This document shows, one piece after another, positions 46,627 to 57,255 of a stretch of DNA of 64,000 nt; position 1 is the stretch's first letter, and each line of letters begins with the position of its first letter. The notes beneath the pieces were generated by a model that had not been told where the DNA came from, searched no databases, and was given only the letters and a program-made list of their open reading frames with translations. The translations under genes were made by a program, and so were the position numbers. Source of the stretch: Tenrec ecaudatus (Eukaryota > Chordata > Mammalia > Afrosoricida > Tenrecidae); assembly GCF_050624435.1 (NCBI RefSeq), contig NW_027458631.1, positions 124,001 through 188,000 on the forward strand. Reading direction: 5' to 3'.

Positions 46627-48312
46627 GCACAACTAGGCTTAGGCTAAGGCTAGGGCTCCCCTAGCCTAAGGCTAGGGCACCCATAGGCTTAGGCTAGGGC
46701 ACACCTAGGCTTAGCCTAGGGCACCCATAGGCTTAGGCTAAGGCAAGGGCTTCCCTAGCCTATGGCTAGGACACCCCTAGAATTAGGCTATGGCACCCCT
46801 AGGCTTAGGCAAAGGCACCCCTAGACTTAGGCTAGGGAACCCCTAGGCTTAGGCAAGGGCATGCCTAGGCTTAGGCTAGGGCACCCCTAGGCTTAGGCTA
46901 GGGCACCACTAGGCTTAGGATAAGGCTACGGCTCCGAGAGCCTAAGGTTAGGGCACCCCTAGACTCAGTCTATGGCACCCCTAGGCTTAGGCTAGGGCAA
47001 TCCTAGGCTAGACTAAGGCTAGGGCTCCCCTAGGCTTAGGCTATGGGACTCATAGGCTTAGGCTAGGCCACCCCTAGGCTTAGGCTAAGGCTAGGACTCC
47101 CCTAGTCTTAGGCTAGGGCACACCTAGGCTTAGGCTAGGGCAGCCCTAGGATTAGGCTAGGGCACCCCTAGGCTTAGGCTAGGGCACACCTAGGCTTAGG
47201 CTAGGGCACCCCTAGGCTTAGGCTATAGGACCCATAGGCTTAGGCTAGGCCAACCCTAGGCTTAGGCTAAGGCTAGGGCTCCCCTAGCCTAAGGCTAGGG
47301 CACCCGTAGGCTCAGGCTAGGGCACCCCTAGGCTCAGGCTAGGGCACCCCTAGGTTTAGGCTAGGGCACCCCTAGGCTTAGGCTAAGGCTAGGGCTCCCC
47401 TAGCCTGAGGCTAGGGCTCACCTAGGCTTAGGCTCAGCACCCCTAGGCTTAGGCTAGGGCACCCGTAGGCTTAGGCTAAGGCTAGGACTCCCCTAGGCTT
47501 AGGCTAGGGCACGCCTAGGCTTAGGCTAGGGCACCCCTAGGCTTAGGTTAGGGCACCCCTAGGCTTAGGCTCAGGCACCCCTAGGCTTAGGCTTGGGCAC
47601 CCCTAAGCTTAGGCTAATGCTTGGGCTCACATAGCCTAAGGCTAGGGCACCTCTAGGTTTAGACAAGGGTACCACTAGGCTTAGGCTCGGGCACCCCTAG
47701 GCTTAGGCTAAGGCTAGGGCTCCCCTAGCCTAAGGCTAGGGCACCCCTAAGCTTAGGGTAGGGCACCATTAAGCTTAGGCTAGGGCAGCCATAGGCTTAA
47801 GCTAAGGCAAGGGCTCCCCTAGCCTAAGGCCTGGGCACCCCTTGGCTTAGGCTAGGGCACCCCTAAGCTTAGGCTTAGGCTAGGGCACCCCTACGCTTAG
47901 GCTAGGGCACCCCTAGGTTAAGCTAGGACACCCCTAAGGTTAGGCTAGGGCACCCCTAGGCTTAAGCTAGGGCATCCCTAGGCTTAGGCTAAGGCCAGGG
48001 CTCCCCTAGCCTAAGGCTAGAGCACCCCTAGGCTTAGGCTAGGGCATCCCTAGGCTAAGGTTAGGCCACCCCTAGGCTTAGGTTAGGGCACCCATAAGCT
48101 TAGGCTAGGGCACCCCTAGGCTTAGGCTAGGGTAACCCTAGGCTTAGGCTAAGGCTAGGGCTCCCCTTGCCTAAGGCTAGGGAACCCCTAGGCTTAGGCT
48201 AGGGCACCCCTAGGCTTAGCCTATGGCAACCCTAGGCTTAGGCGATGGCACTCCTAAGCTTGTTCTAGGGCACCCCTAGGCTTAGGCTAGGGCACCCATA
48301 GGCTTAGGCTAG
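46627..48312. repeat. Nested 1,687 bp unit, copy 2 (inside Z1)
   Basis: Directly follows copy 1 and matches it at offset 1,687 to CTTGTTCT (46572 and 48259). It starts with GCACAACTAGG at 46627, a variant shared with the third copy at 53207 but not with copy 1 (GCACACCTAGG), so copies 2 and 3 share that edge. It has a private change in the Y-type dyad (GGGACTCATA near 47.05 kb). Confidence 0.88.
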
Positions 48313-48674
48313 GGCACCCCTAGGCTTAGGCTAAGGCTAGGGCTCGCCTAGCCTAAGGCTAGGGCACCCCTAGGCTTAGGCTAGGGCAGCTCTAGGCTTA
48401 GGTTAGGGCACATCAAGGCTTAGGCTTGGGCATCCCTAGGCTTAGGCAGGGGCACCCCTGGTCTTAGGCTAAGGCTAGGGCTCCCCTAGGCTAAGGTTGG
48501 GCACACCTAGGCTTAGGCTAGGGCACCCCTAGGATTAGACTAGGGCACCCCTAGGCTTAGTCTAAGGCTAGGGCACCCCTAGGCTTAGGCAAGGGCATCC
48601 CTAGACTTACGCTAGGGCACCCCTAGGCTTAGGCTAAGGCTAGGGCAACCCTAGCCTAAGGTTAGGGCACCCCT

Positions 48675-48693
48675 AGGCGTCTAGGGCACCCCT
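48675..48693. repeat. 19 bp truncated monomer, duplicated at 55399
   Basis: The monomer reads AGGCGTCTAGGGCACCCCT, three bases short of the usual 22. The same truncated monomer is at 55399-55417, exactly 6,724 bp away, the offset of the surrounding block. It is a private mutation older than the Z duplication and a good landmark for it. Confidence 0.92.
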
Positions 48694-50325
48694 AGGCTTA
48701 GGCTAGGGAAGCCATAGGCTTAGGCTAAGTCTAAGGCTCCCCTAGCCTGAGGCTAGGGCACACTTAGGCTTAGGCTAGGGCACCCCTAGGCTTAGGCTAG
48801 GGCACCACTAGGCTTAGGCTAAGGCTAGGACTCCCCTAGGCTTAGGCTAGGGCACGCCTAGGCTTAGGCTAGGGCACCCCTAGGCTTAGGTTAGGGCACC
48901 CCTAGTCTTAGGCTCAGGCACCCCTAGGCTTAGGCTAGGGCACCACTAGGCTTAGGGTAGGGCACCCATAGGCTTAGGCTAGGACACCCCTATGCTTAGG
49001 CTAGGGCACTCCTAGGCTTAGGCTAAGGCCAGGGCTCCCCTAGCCTAAGGCTAGAGCACCCCTAGGCTTAGGCTAGGGCACCCCTAGGCTAAGGCAAGGG
49101 CACCCCTACGCTTAGGTTAGGGCACCCATAGGCTTAGGCTACGGCACCTCTAGGCTTAGGCTAGGGCACCCCTAGGCTTAGGCTAGGGCACCCCTAGGCT
49201 TAGGCTAAGGCACCCCTAGGCTTAGGCTAGGGCACTCCAAGGCTTAGGCTAAGGCTAGGGCTCCCCTAGCCTAAGGCTAGGGCACCCCTAGGCTTAGGCT
49301 AGGGCACCCCAAGGCTTAGACTTAGGCACCCCTAGGCTTACGCTAAGGTTAGGGTTCCCCTAGCCTAAGGCTAGGGCACCTCTAGGCTTAGGCTAGGGCA
49401 CCCCTAGGCTTAGGCTAGGGCACCCCTAGGCTTATTCTGGGGCACCCCTAGGTTAGGCTAGGGCACCCCTACGCTTAGGCTAGGGCACCCCAAGACTGAG
49501 GCTAGGGCACCCCTAAGCTGAGGCTAGGGCAACCCTAGGCTTTGGCTAGGGCACCCGTAGGCTTAGGCTAGGGCATCATTAGGCTTAGGCTAAGGCTAGG
49601 GCTCCCCTAGCCTAAGGCTAGGGCACCACTAGCCTAAGGCTAGGACACCCCTAGGCTTAGGCTAGGGCACCCCTAGGCTTAGGCTAGGGCACCCCTAGGC
49701 TTATTCTGGGGCACCCCTAGGTTAGGCTAGTTCACCCGTAGACTTAGACTAGGGCACCCCTAGGCTTAGGCTAAGGCTAGGGCACCCCTAGGCTTCGGCT
49801 AGTGCAGCCCTGGGCTTAGGTTATGGCACCCCTAGGCTTGGGCTTGGGCACCCCTAGGCTTAGGCTGGGGCACCCCTAGGCTTAGGCTAAGGCTAGGGCT
49901 CCCCTAACCTAAGGCTAGGGAACCCCTAGGCTTAGGCTAGGGCACCCCTAGGCTTAAGCTAGGGCACCCGTAGGCTTAGGTTAAGGCTAGGGCTCCCCTA
50001 TCCTAAGGCTAGGGCACCCCTAGGCTTTGGCTAAGGCACTCCTAGGCTTAGGCTAGGGCACCCCTAGGATTAGGCTAAGGTTAGGGCTCCCCTAGCCTAA
50101 GGCTAGAGCACCCCTAGGCTTAGGCTAGGGAACCCCTAGGCTTAGCCTAGGGCACCCCAAGACTTAGGCTAGGGCACCCCTAGGCTTAGGCTAGGGCATC
50201 ACTAGGCTTAGGTTAGGGCACCCCTAGGATTAGACTTGGGCACCCCTAGGCTTAGGCTAGGGCCCCTAGCTTAAGGCTATGGCACCCCTAGGCTTAGGCT
50301 TGGGTACCCCCAGCTTAGGCTAGGG

Positions 50326-53300
50326 CAATCCTAGGCTAGACTAAGGCTAGGGCTCCCCTAACCTTATGCTAGGGCACCCGTAGGCTCAGGCTAGGGCACC
50401 CAAAGGCTTAGGCTAGGGCACCCCTAGGCTTAGGCTAAGGCTAGGAATCCCCTAGGCTTAGGCTAGGGCACGCCTAGGCTTAGGCTAGGGCACACCTAGG
50501 CTTAGGCTAGGGCACCCCTAGGCTTAGGCTATGGGACCCATAGGCTTAGGCTAGGCCACCCCTAGGCTTAGGCTAAGGCTAGGGCTCCCCTAGCCTAAGG
50601 ATAGGGCACCCGTAGGCTCATGCTAGGGAACCCCTAGGCTCAGGCTAGGGCACCCCTAGGTTTAGGCTAGGGCACCCCTAGGCTTAGGCTAAGGCTAGGG
50701 CTCCCCTAGCCTGAGGCTAGGGCTCACCTAGGCTTAGGCTAGGGCAACACTAGGCTTAGGCTAGGGCACCCGTAGGCTTAGGCCAAGGCTAGGACTCCCC
50801 TAGGCTTAGGTTAGGGCACGCCTAGGCGTAGGCTAGGGCACCCCTAGGCTTAGGTTAGGGCACCCCTAAGCTTAGGCTCAAGCACCCATAGGTTTAGGCT
50901 AGGACACCCCTAGGCTTAGGCTAATGCTTGGGCTCACCTAGCCTAAGGCTAGGGCACCTCTAGGCTTAGGCTAGGGCACCACTAGGCTTAGGCTAGGGCA
51001 CCCCTAGACTTAGGCTAAGGGTAGGGCACCCCTAAGCTTAGGCTAGGGCAGCCATAGGCTTAAGCTAAGGCAAGGGCTCCCCTAGCCTAAGGCCTGGGCA
51101 CTCCTAGGCTTAGACTAGGGCACCCCTAAGCTTAGGCTTAGGCTAGGGCACCCCTAGGCTTAGGCTAGGGCACCCCAAGGCTTAAGCTAGGGCACCCCTA
51201 AGCTTAGGCTAGGGCTCCCCTAGGCTTAAGCTAGGGCACCCCTAGGCTTAGGCTAGGGCATCCCTAGGCTAAGGCTAGGGCACCCCTAGGCTTAGGTTAG
51301 GGCACCCATAGGCTTAGGCTAGGGCACCTCTAGGCTTAGGCTAGGGCACCCCTAGGCTTAGGCTAGGGAACCCCTAGGCTTACGCTAGGGTAACCCTAGG
51401 CTTAGGCTAAGGCTAGGGCTCCCCTTGCCTAAGGCTAGAGAACCCCTAGGCTTAGGCTAGGGCACCCCTTGGCTTAGCCTATGGCACCCCTAGTCTTAGG
51501 TGATGGCACCCCTAGGCTTGTTCTAGGGCACCCCTAGGATTAGGCTAGGGCACCCCTAGGCTTAGGCTAAGGCTAGGGCTCGCCTAGCCTAAGGCTAGGG
51601 CACCCCTAGGCTTAGGCTAGGGCAGCTCTAGGCTTAGGTTAGGGCACCCGTAGGCTTAGGCTTGGGCACCCTTAGGCTTAGGCAGGGGCACCCCAAGGCT
51701 TAGGCTAGGGCACGCCTAGGCTTTGGCTAGGGCACCCCTATGCTTAGGCTAAGGCTAGGGCTCTCCTAGCCTAAGGCTAGGGCACCCCTAGGATTAGGCT
51801 AGGGAACCCCTAGGCTTAGGCTAGGGAACCGCTAGGCTTAGGCTAGGGCACCCCTAGGCTTAAGCTTGGGCACACCTAGACTTAGGCTAGGGCACCCATA
51901 GGCTTAGGCTAAGGCAAGGGCTCCCCTAGCCTATGGCTAGGGCACCCCTAGGATTAGGCTAGGGCACCCCTAGGCTTAGGCAAAGGCACCCCTAGGCTTA
52001 GGCTAGGGCACCCCTAGGCTTAGGCTAGGGAACCCCTAGGCTTAAGCTAAGGCTAGGGATCCCCTAGCCTAAGGCTAGGGCACCCCTAGGCTCAAGCTAC
52101 GGCACCCCTAGGCTTAGGCTAGGACACCCGCAGACTCAGGCTAGGGCACCCGAAGCTTAGGCTAGGGCAATCCTAGGCTTAGGCTAAGTCTAGGGCTCCC
52201 CTATCCTAAGGCTAGGGCACCCCTAGGCTCAGGTAGGGCTCCCCTAGGCTTAGGCTAAGGCTAGGGCTCCCCTAGCCTAAGGCTAGGGCACCCCTAGCCT
52301 AAGGCTAGGGCACCCCTAGGCTTAGGTTAGGGCACCCCTAGGTTTAGGCTAGGGCACCCCTAGGCTTAGGTTAAGGCAAGGGCTCCCCTAGACTATGGCT
52401 AGGGCACCCCTAGGCTTAGGCTAGGGCACCCCTAGGCTTAGGCAAAGGCACCCCTAGGCTTAGGCTAGGGCACCCCTAGGCTTAGGCTAGGGCACCTGTG
52501 GCTTTTGCTAGGGCACCCCTAGGCTTAGGCTAGGGCACTCATAGGCTTAAGCTAGGGCACCCATAGGCTTAGGCTAAGGCTAGGGCTCCCCTAGCCTAAG
52601 GCTAGGGCACCCCTAAGCTTAGGCTAGGGCTCCCCTAGGCTTAGGCTAAGACTATGGCTCCTCTTGCCTCAGGCTAGTTCACCCCTAGACTCAGGCTATG
52701 GCACCCCTAGGCGTAGGCTAGGGCAAGCCTAGGCTAGACTAACATTAGGGCTCCCCTAGCCTCAGGCTAGGGCACCCGTAGGCTCAGGCTATGGCACCCC
52801 TAGGCCCAGGCTAGGGCACCCCTAGGCTTAGGCTAGGGCACCCCTAGGCTTAGGCTAGGGCACCCCTAGGCTAAGGCTAAAGCTAGGCTCCCCATGCCTA
52901 AGGCTAGAGCACCCCTAGGCTTAGGCTAGGGCACCCCTAGGCTTAGGCTAGGGCACACCTAGGCTTAGGCTAAGGCTAGGGCTCCCCTAGCCTAAGGCTA
53001 GGGCACCCATAGGCTTAGGCTAGGGCACACCTAGGCTTAGCCTAGGGCACTCATAGGCTTAGGCTAAGGCAAGGGCTTCCCTAGCCTATGGCTACGACAC
53101 CCCTAGGATTAGGCTATGGCACCCCTAGGCTTAGGCAAAGGCACCCCTAGACTTAGGCTAGGGAACCCCTAGGCTTAGGCTAGGGCACCCTTAGGCTTAG
53201 GCTAGGGCACAACTAGGCTTAGGCTAAGGCTAGGGCTCCCCTAGCCTAAGGCTAGGGCACCCATAGGCTTAGGCTAGGGCACACCTAGGCTTAGCCTAGG

Positions 53301-56300
53301 GCACCCATAGGCTTAGGCTAAGGCAAGGGCTTCCCTAGCCTATGGCTAGGACACCCCTAGAATTAGGCTATGGCACCCCTAGGCTTAGGCAAGGGCACCC
53401 CTAGACTTAGGCTAGGGCACCCCTAGGCTTAGGCTAGGGCACCCCTAGGCTTAGGCTAGGGCACCCCTAGGCTTAAGCTAAGGCTAGGGATCCCCTAGCC
53501 TAAGGCTAGGGCACCCCTAGGCTCAAGCTAGGGCACCCCTAGGCTCAGGCTAGGGCACCCCTAGGCTTAGGCTAAGGCTAGGGCTCTCCTAGCCTTAGGA
53601 TAGGTCACCCCTAGGCTTAGGCTAGGGCATGCCTAGGCTTAGACTAGGGCACCCCTAGGCTTAGGCTAGGGCACCACTAGGCTTAGGATAAGGCTACGGC
53701 TCCGAGAGCCTAAGGTTAGGGCACCCCTAGACTCAGTCTATGGCACCCCTAGGCTTAGGCTAGGGCAATCCTAGGCTAGACTAAGGCTAGGGCTCCCCTA
53801 GGCTTAGGTTATGGGACCCATAGGCTTAGGCTAGGCCACCCCTAGGCTTAGGCTAAGGCTAGGACTCCCCTAGTCTTAGGCTAGGGCACCCCTAGGCTTA
53901 GGCTAGGGCACACCTAGGCTTAGGCTAGGGCACCCCTAGGCTTAGGCTATAGGACCCATAATCTTAGGCTAGGCCAACCCTAGGCTTAGGCTAAGGCTAG
54001 GGCTCCCCTAGCCTAAGGCTAGGGCACCCGTAGGCTCAGGCTAGGGCACCCCTAGGCTCAGGCTAGGGCACCCCTAGGTTTAGGCTAGGGCACCCCTAGG
54101 CTTAGGCTAAGGCTAGGGCTCCCCTAGCCTGAGGCTAGGGCTCACCTAGGCTTAGGCTCAGCACCCCTAGGCTTAGGCTAGGGCACCCGTAGGCTTAGGC
54201 TAAGGCTAGGACTCCCCTAGGCTTAGGCTAGGGCACGCCTAGGCTTAGGCTAGGGCACCCCTAGGCTTAGGTTAGGGCACCCCTAGGCTTAGGCTCAGGC
54301 ACCCCTAGGCTTAGGCTTGGGCACCCCTAGGCTTAGGCTAATGCTTGGGCTCACCTAGCCTAAGGCTAGGGCACCTCTAGGATTAGACAAGGGTACCACT
54401 AGGCTTAGGCTCGGGCACCCCTAGGCTTAGGCTAAGGCTAGGGCTCCCCTAGCCTAAGGCTAGGGCACCCCTAAGCTTAGGGTAGGGCACCATTAAGCTT
54501 AGGCTAGGGCAGCCATACGCTTAAGCTAAGGCAAGGGCTCCCCAAGCCTAAGGCCTGGGCACCCCTTGGCTTAGGCTAGGGCAACCCTAAGCTTAGGCTT
54601 AGGCTAGGGCACCCCTACGCTTAGGCTAGGGCACCCCTAGGTTAAGCTAGGACACCCCTAAGGTTAGGCTAGGGCACCCCTAGGCTTAAGCTAGGGCATC
54701 CCTAGGCTTAGGCTAAGGCCAGGGCTCCCCTAGCCTAAGGCTAGAGCACCCCTAGGCTTAGGCTAGGGCATCCCTAGGCTAAGGTTAGGCCACCCCTAGG
54801 CTTAGGTTAGGGCACCCATAAGCTTAGGCTAGGGCACCCCTAGGCTTAGGCTAGGGTAACCCTAGGCTTAGGCTAAGGCTAGGGCTCCCCTTGCCTAAGG
54901 CTAGGGAACCCCTAGGCTTAGGCTAGGGCACCCCTAGGCTTAGCCTATGGCAACCCTAGGCTTAGGCGATGGCACTCCTAAGCTTGTTCTAGGGCACCCC
55001 TAGGCTTAGGCTAGGGCACCCATAGGCTTAGGCTAGGGCACCCCTAGGCTTAGGCTAAGGCTAGTGCTCGCCTAGCCTAAGGCTAGGGCACCCCTAGGCT
55101 TAGGCTAGGGCAGCTCTAGGCTTAGGTTAGGGCACATCTAGGCTTAGGCTTGGGCATCCCTAGGCTTAGGCAGGGGCACCCCTGGTCTTAGGCTAAGGCT
55201 AGGGCTCCCCTAGGCTAAGGTTGGGCACACCTAGGCTTAGGCTAGGGCACCCCTAGGATTAGACTAGGGCACCCCTAGGCTTAGTCTAAGGCTAGGGCAC
55301 CCCTAGGCTTAGGCAAGGGCATCCCTAGACTTACGCTAGGGCACCCCTAGGCTTAGGCTAAGGCTAGGGCAACCCTAGCCTAAGGTTAGGGCACCCCTAG
55401 GCGTCTAGGGCACCCCTAGGCTTAGGCTAGGGAAGCCATAGGCTTAGGCTAAGTCTAAGGCTCCCCTAGCCTGAGGCTAGGGCACACCTAGGCTTAGGCT
55501 AGGACACCCCTAGGCTTAGGCTAGGGCACCACTAGGCTTAGGCTAAGGCTAGGACTCCCCTAGGCTTAGGCTAGGGCACGCCTAGGCTTAGGCTAGGGCA
55601 CCCCTAGGCTTAGGTTAGGGCACCCCTAGTCTTAGGCTCAGGCACCCCTAGGCTTAGGCTAGGGCACCACTAGGCTTAGGGTAGGGCACCCATAGGCTTA
55701 GGCTAGGACACCCCTATGCTTAGGCTAGGGCACTCCTAGGCTTAGGCTAAGGCCAGGGCTCCCCTAGCCTAAGGCTAGAGCACCCCTAGGCTTAGGCTAG
55801 GGCACCCCTAGGCTAAGGCAAGGGCACCCCTACGCTTAGGTTAGGGCACCCATAGGCTTAGGCTACGGCACCTCTAGGCTTAGGCTAGGGCACCCCTAGG
55901 CTTAGGCTAGGGCACCCCTAGGCTTAGGCTAAGGCACCCCTAGGCTTAGGCTAGGGCACTCCAAGGCTTAGGCTAAGGCTAGGGCTCCCCTAGCCTAAGG
56001 TTAGGGCACCCCTAGGCTTAGGCTAGGGCACCCCAAGGCTTAGACTAAGGCACCCCTAGGCTTACGCTAAGGTTAGGGTTCCCCTAGCCTAAGGCTAGGG
56101 CACCTCTAGGCTTAGCCTAGGGTAGCCCTAGGCTTTGGCTAGGGCACCCCTAGTCTTAGGCTAAGGCTAGGGCTCTCCTAGCCTAAGGCTACGGCACCCC
56201 TAGGCTTAGGCTAGGGCACCCCTAGGCTTAGGCTAGGGCACCCCTAGGATTAGGCTAGGGTACCCCTAGGCTTAGGCTAAGGCTAGGTCACCCCTAGCCT

Positions 56301-57255
56301 TAGGCTAAGGCACCCTAGGCTTAGGCTAGGGCACCCCTAGGCTTAGGCTAGGGCACCCCTACGCTTAGGCTAGGGCACCCCAAGACTGAGGCTAGGGCAC
56401 CCCTAAGCTGAGGCTAGGGCAACCCTAGGCTTTGGCTAGGGCACCCGTAGGCTTAGGCTAGGGCATCATTAGGCTTAGGCTAAGGCTAGGGCTCCCCTAG
56501 CCTAAGGCTAGGGCACCCCTAGCCTAAGGCTAGGGCACCCCTAGGCTTAGGCTAGGGCACCCCTAGGCTTAGGCTAGGGCACCCCTAGGCTTATTCTGGG
56601 GCACCCCTAGGTTAGGCTAGTTCACCCGTAGACTTAGACTAGGGCACCCCTAGGCTTAGGCTAAGGCTAGGGCACCCCTAGGCTTCGGCTAGTGCAGCCC
56701 TGGGCTTAGGTTATGGCACCCCTAGGCTTGGGCTTGGGCACCCCTAGGCTTAGGCTGGGGCACCCCTAGGCTTAGGCTAAGGCTAGGGCTCCCCTAACCT
56801 AAGGCTAGGGAACCCCTAGGCTTAGGCTAGGGCACCCCTAGGCTTAAGCTAGGGCACCCGTAGGCTTAGGTTAAGGCTAGGGCTCCCCTATCCTAAGGCT
56901 AGGGCACCCCTAGGCTTTGGCTAAGGCACTCCTAGGCTTAGGCTAGGGCACCCCTAGGATTAGGCTAAGGTTAGGGCTCCCCTAGCCTAAGGCTAGAGCA
57001 CCCCTAGGCTTAGGCTAGGGCACCCCTGGCTTAGCCTAGGGCACCCCAAGACTTAGGCTAGGGCACCCCTAGGCTTAGGCTAGGGCATCACTAGGCTTAG
57101 GTTAGGGCACCCCTAGGCTTAGACTTGGGCACCCCTAGGCTAAGGCTAGGGCTCGCCTAGCCTAATACTAGGGCACCCCTAGGCTTAGGCTAGTGCCCCT
57201 AGCTTAAGGCTATGGCACCCCTAGGCTTAGGCTTGGGTACCCCCAGCTTAGGCTA
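50326..57255. repeat. 8.0 kb higher-order block Z, copy 2
   Basis: Second tandem copy, about 6.9 kb because it holds one nested 1.7 kb unit instead of two. Its left part follows copy 1 at offsets near 8.0 kb; its right part follows it at 6,580 to 6,932 (CTTGTTCT at 48259 and 54983, offset 6,724; ACGCTTAGG at 49471 and 56361, offset 6,890; GCCCCTAGC at 50262 and 57194, offset 6,932). It ends with the same GGGTACCCCCAGCTTAGG unit near 57.24 kb, confirming the full length of the block. Confidence 0.88.
53207..55036. repeat. Nested 1.7 kb unit, copy in Z2
   Basis: Single copy of the nested unit in the second Z block. It begins GCACAACTAGG like 46627 (offset 6,580), then gains about 188 bp (53.4-53.63 kb, with GGGATCCC and CTCAAGC units) so the offset becomes 6,768, then loses 44 bp to give 6,724 by CTTGTTCT at 54983. 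The private GGCTCAGCACC deletion is present near 54.16 kb. Confidence 0.82.

Larger units (their letters stand above)
42314..50325. repeat. 8.0 kb higher-order block Z, copy 1
   Basis: CAATCCTAGGCTAGAC at 42314 recurs at 50326 (offset 8,012). A loss of two monomers (44 bp) in the second copy then gives 7,968 (TGGGCTCACC at 42961 and 50929; CTTGTTCT at 43549 and 51517). Gains of one monomer and then 94 bp give 7,990 and 8,084 (ACTATGGCTC at 44567 and 52651). The block contains a nested tandem pair of 1,687 bp units and ends at about 50.3 kb, where a TGGGTACCCCCAGCTTAGG unit joins the start of the next copy. Confidence 0.88.

Noticed and set aside
14086..57255. All long duplications being assembly errors
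   Set aside because: Copies carry their own base changes and different indels, and some share nested private mutations in an order that fits descent. Error at single joints cannot be ruled out without reads.
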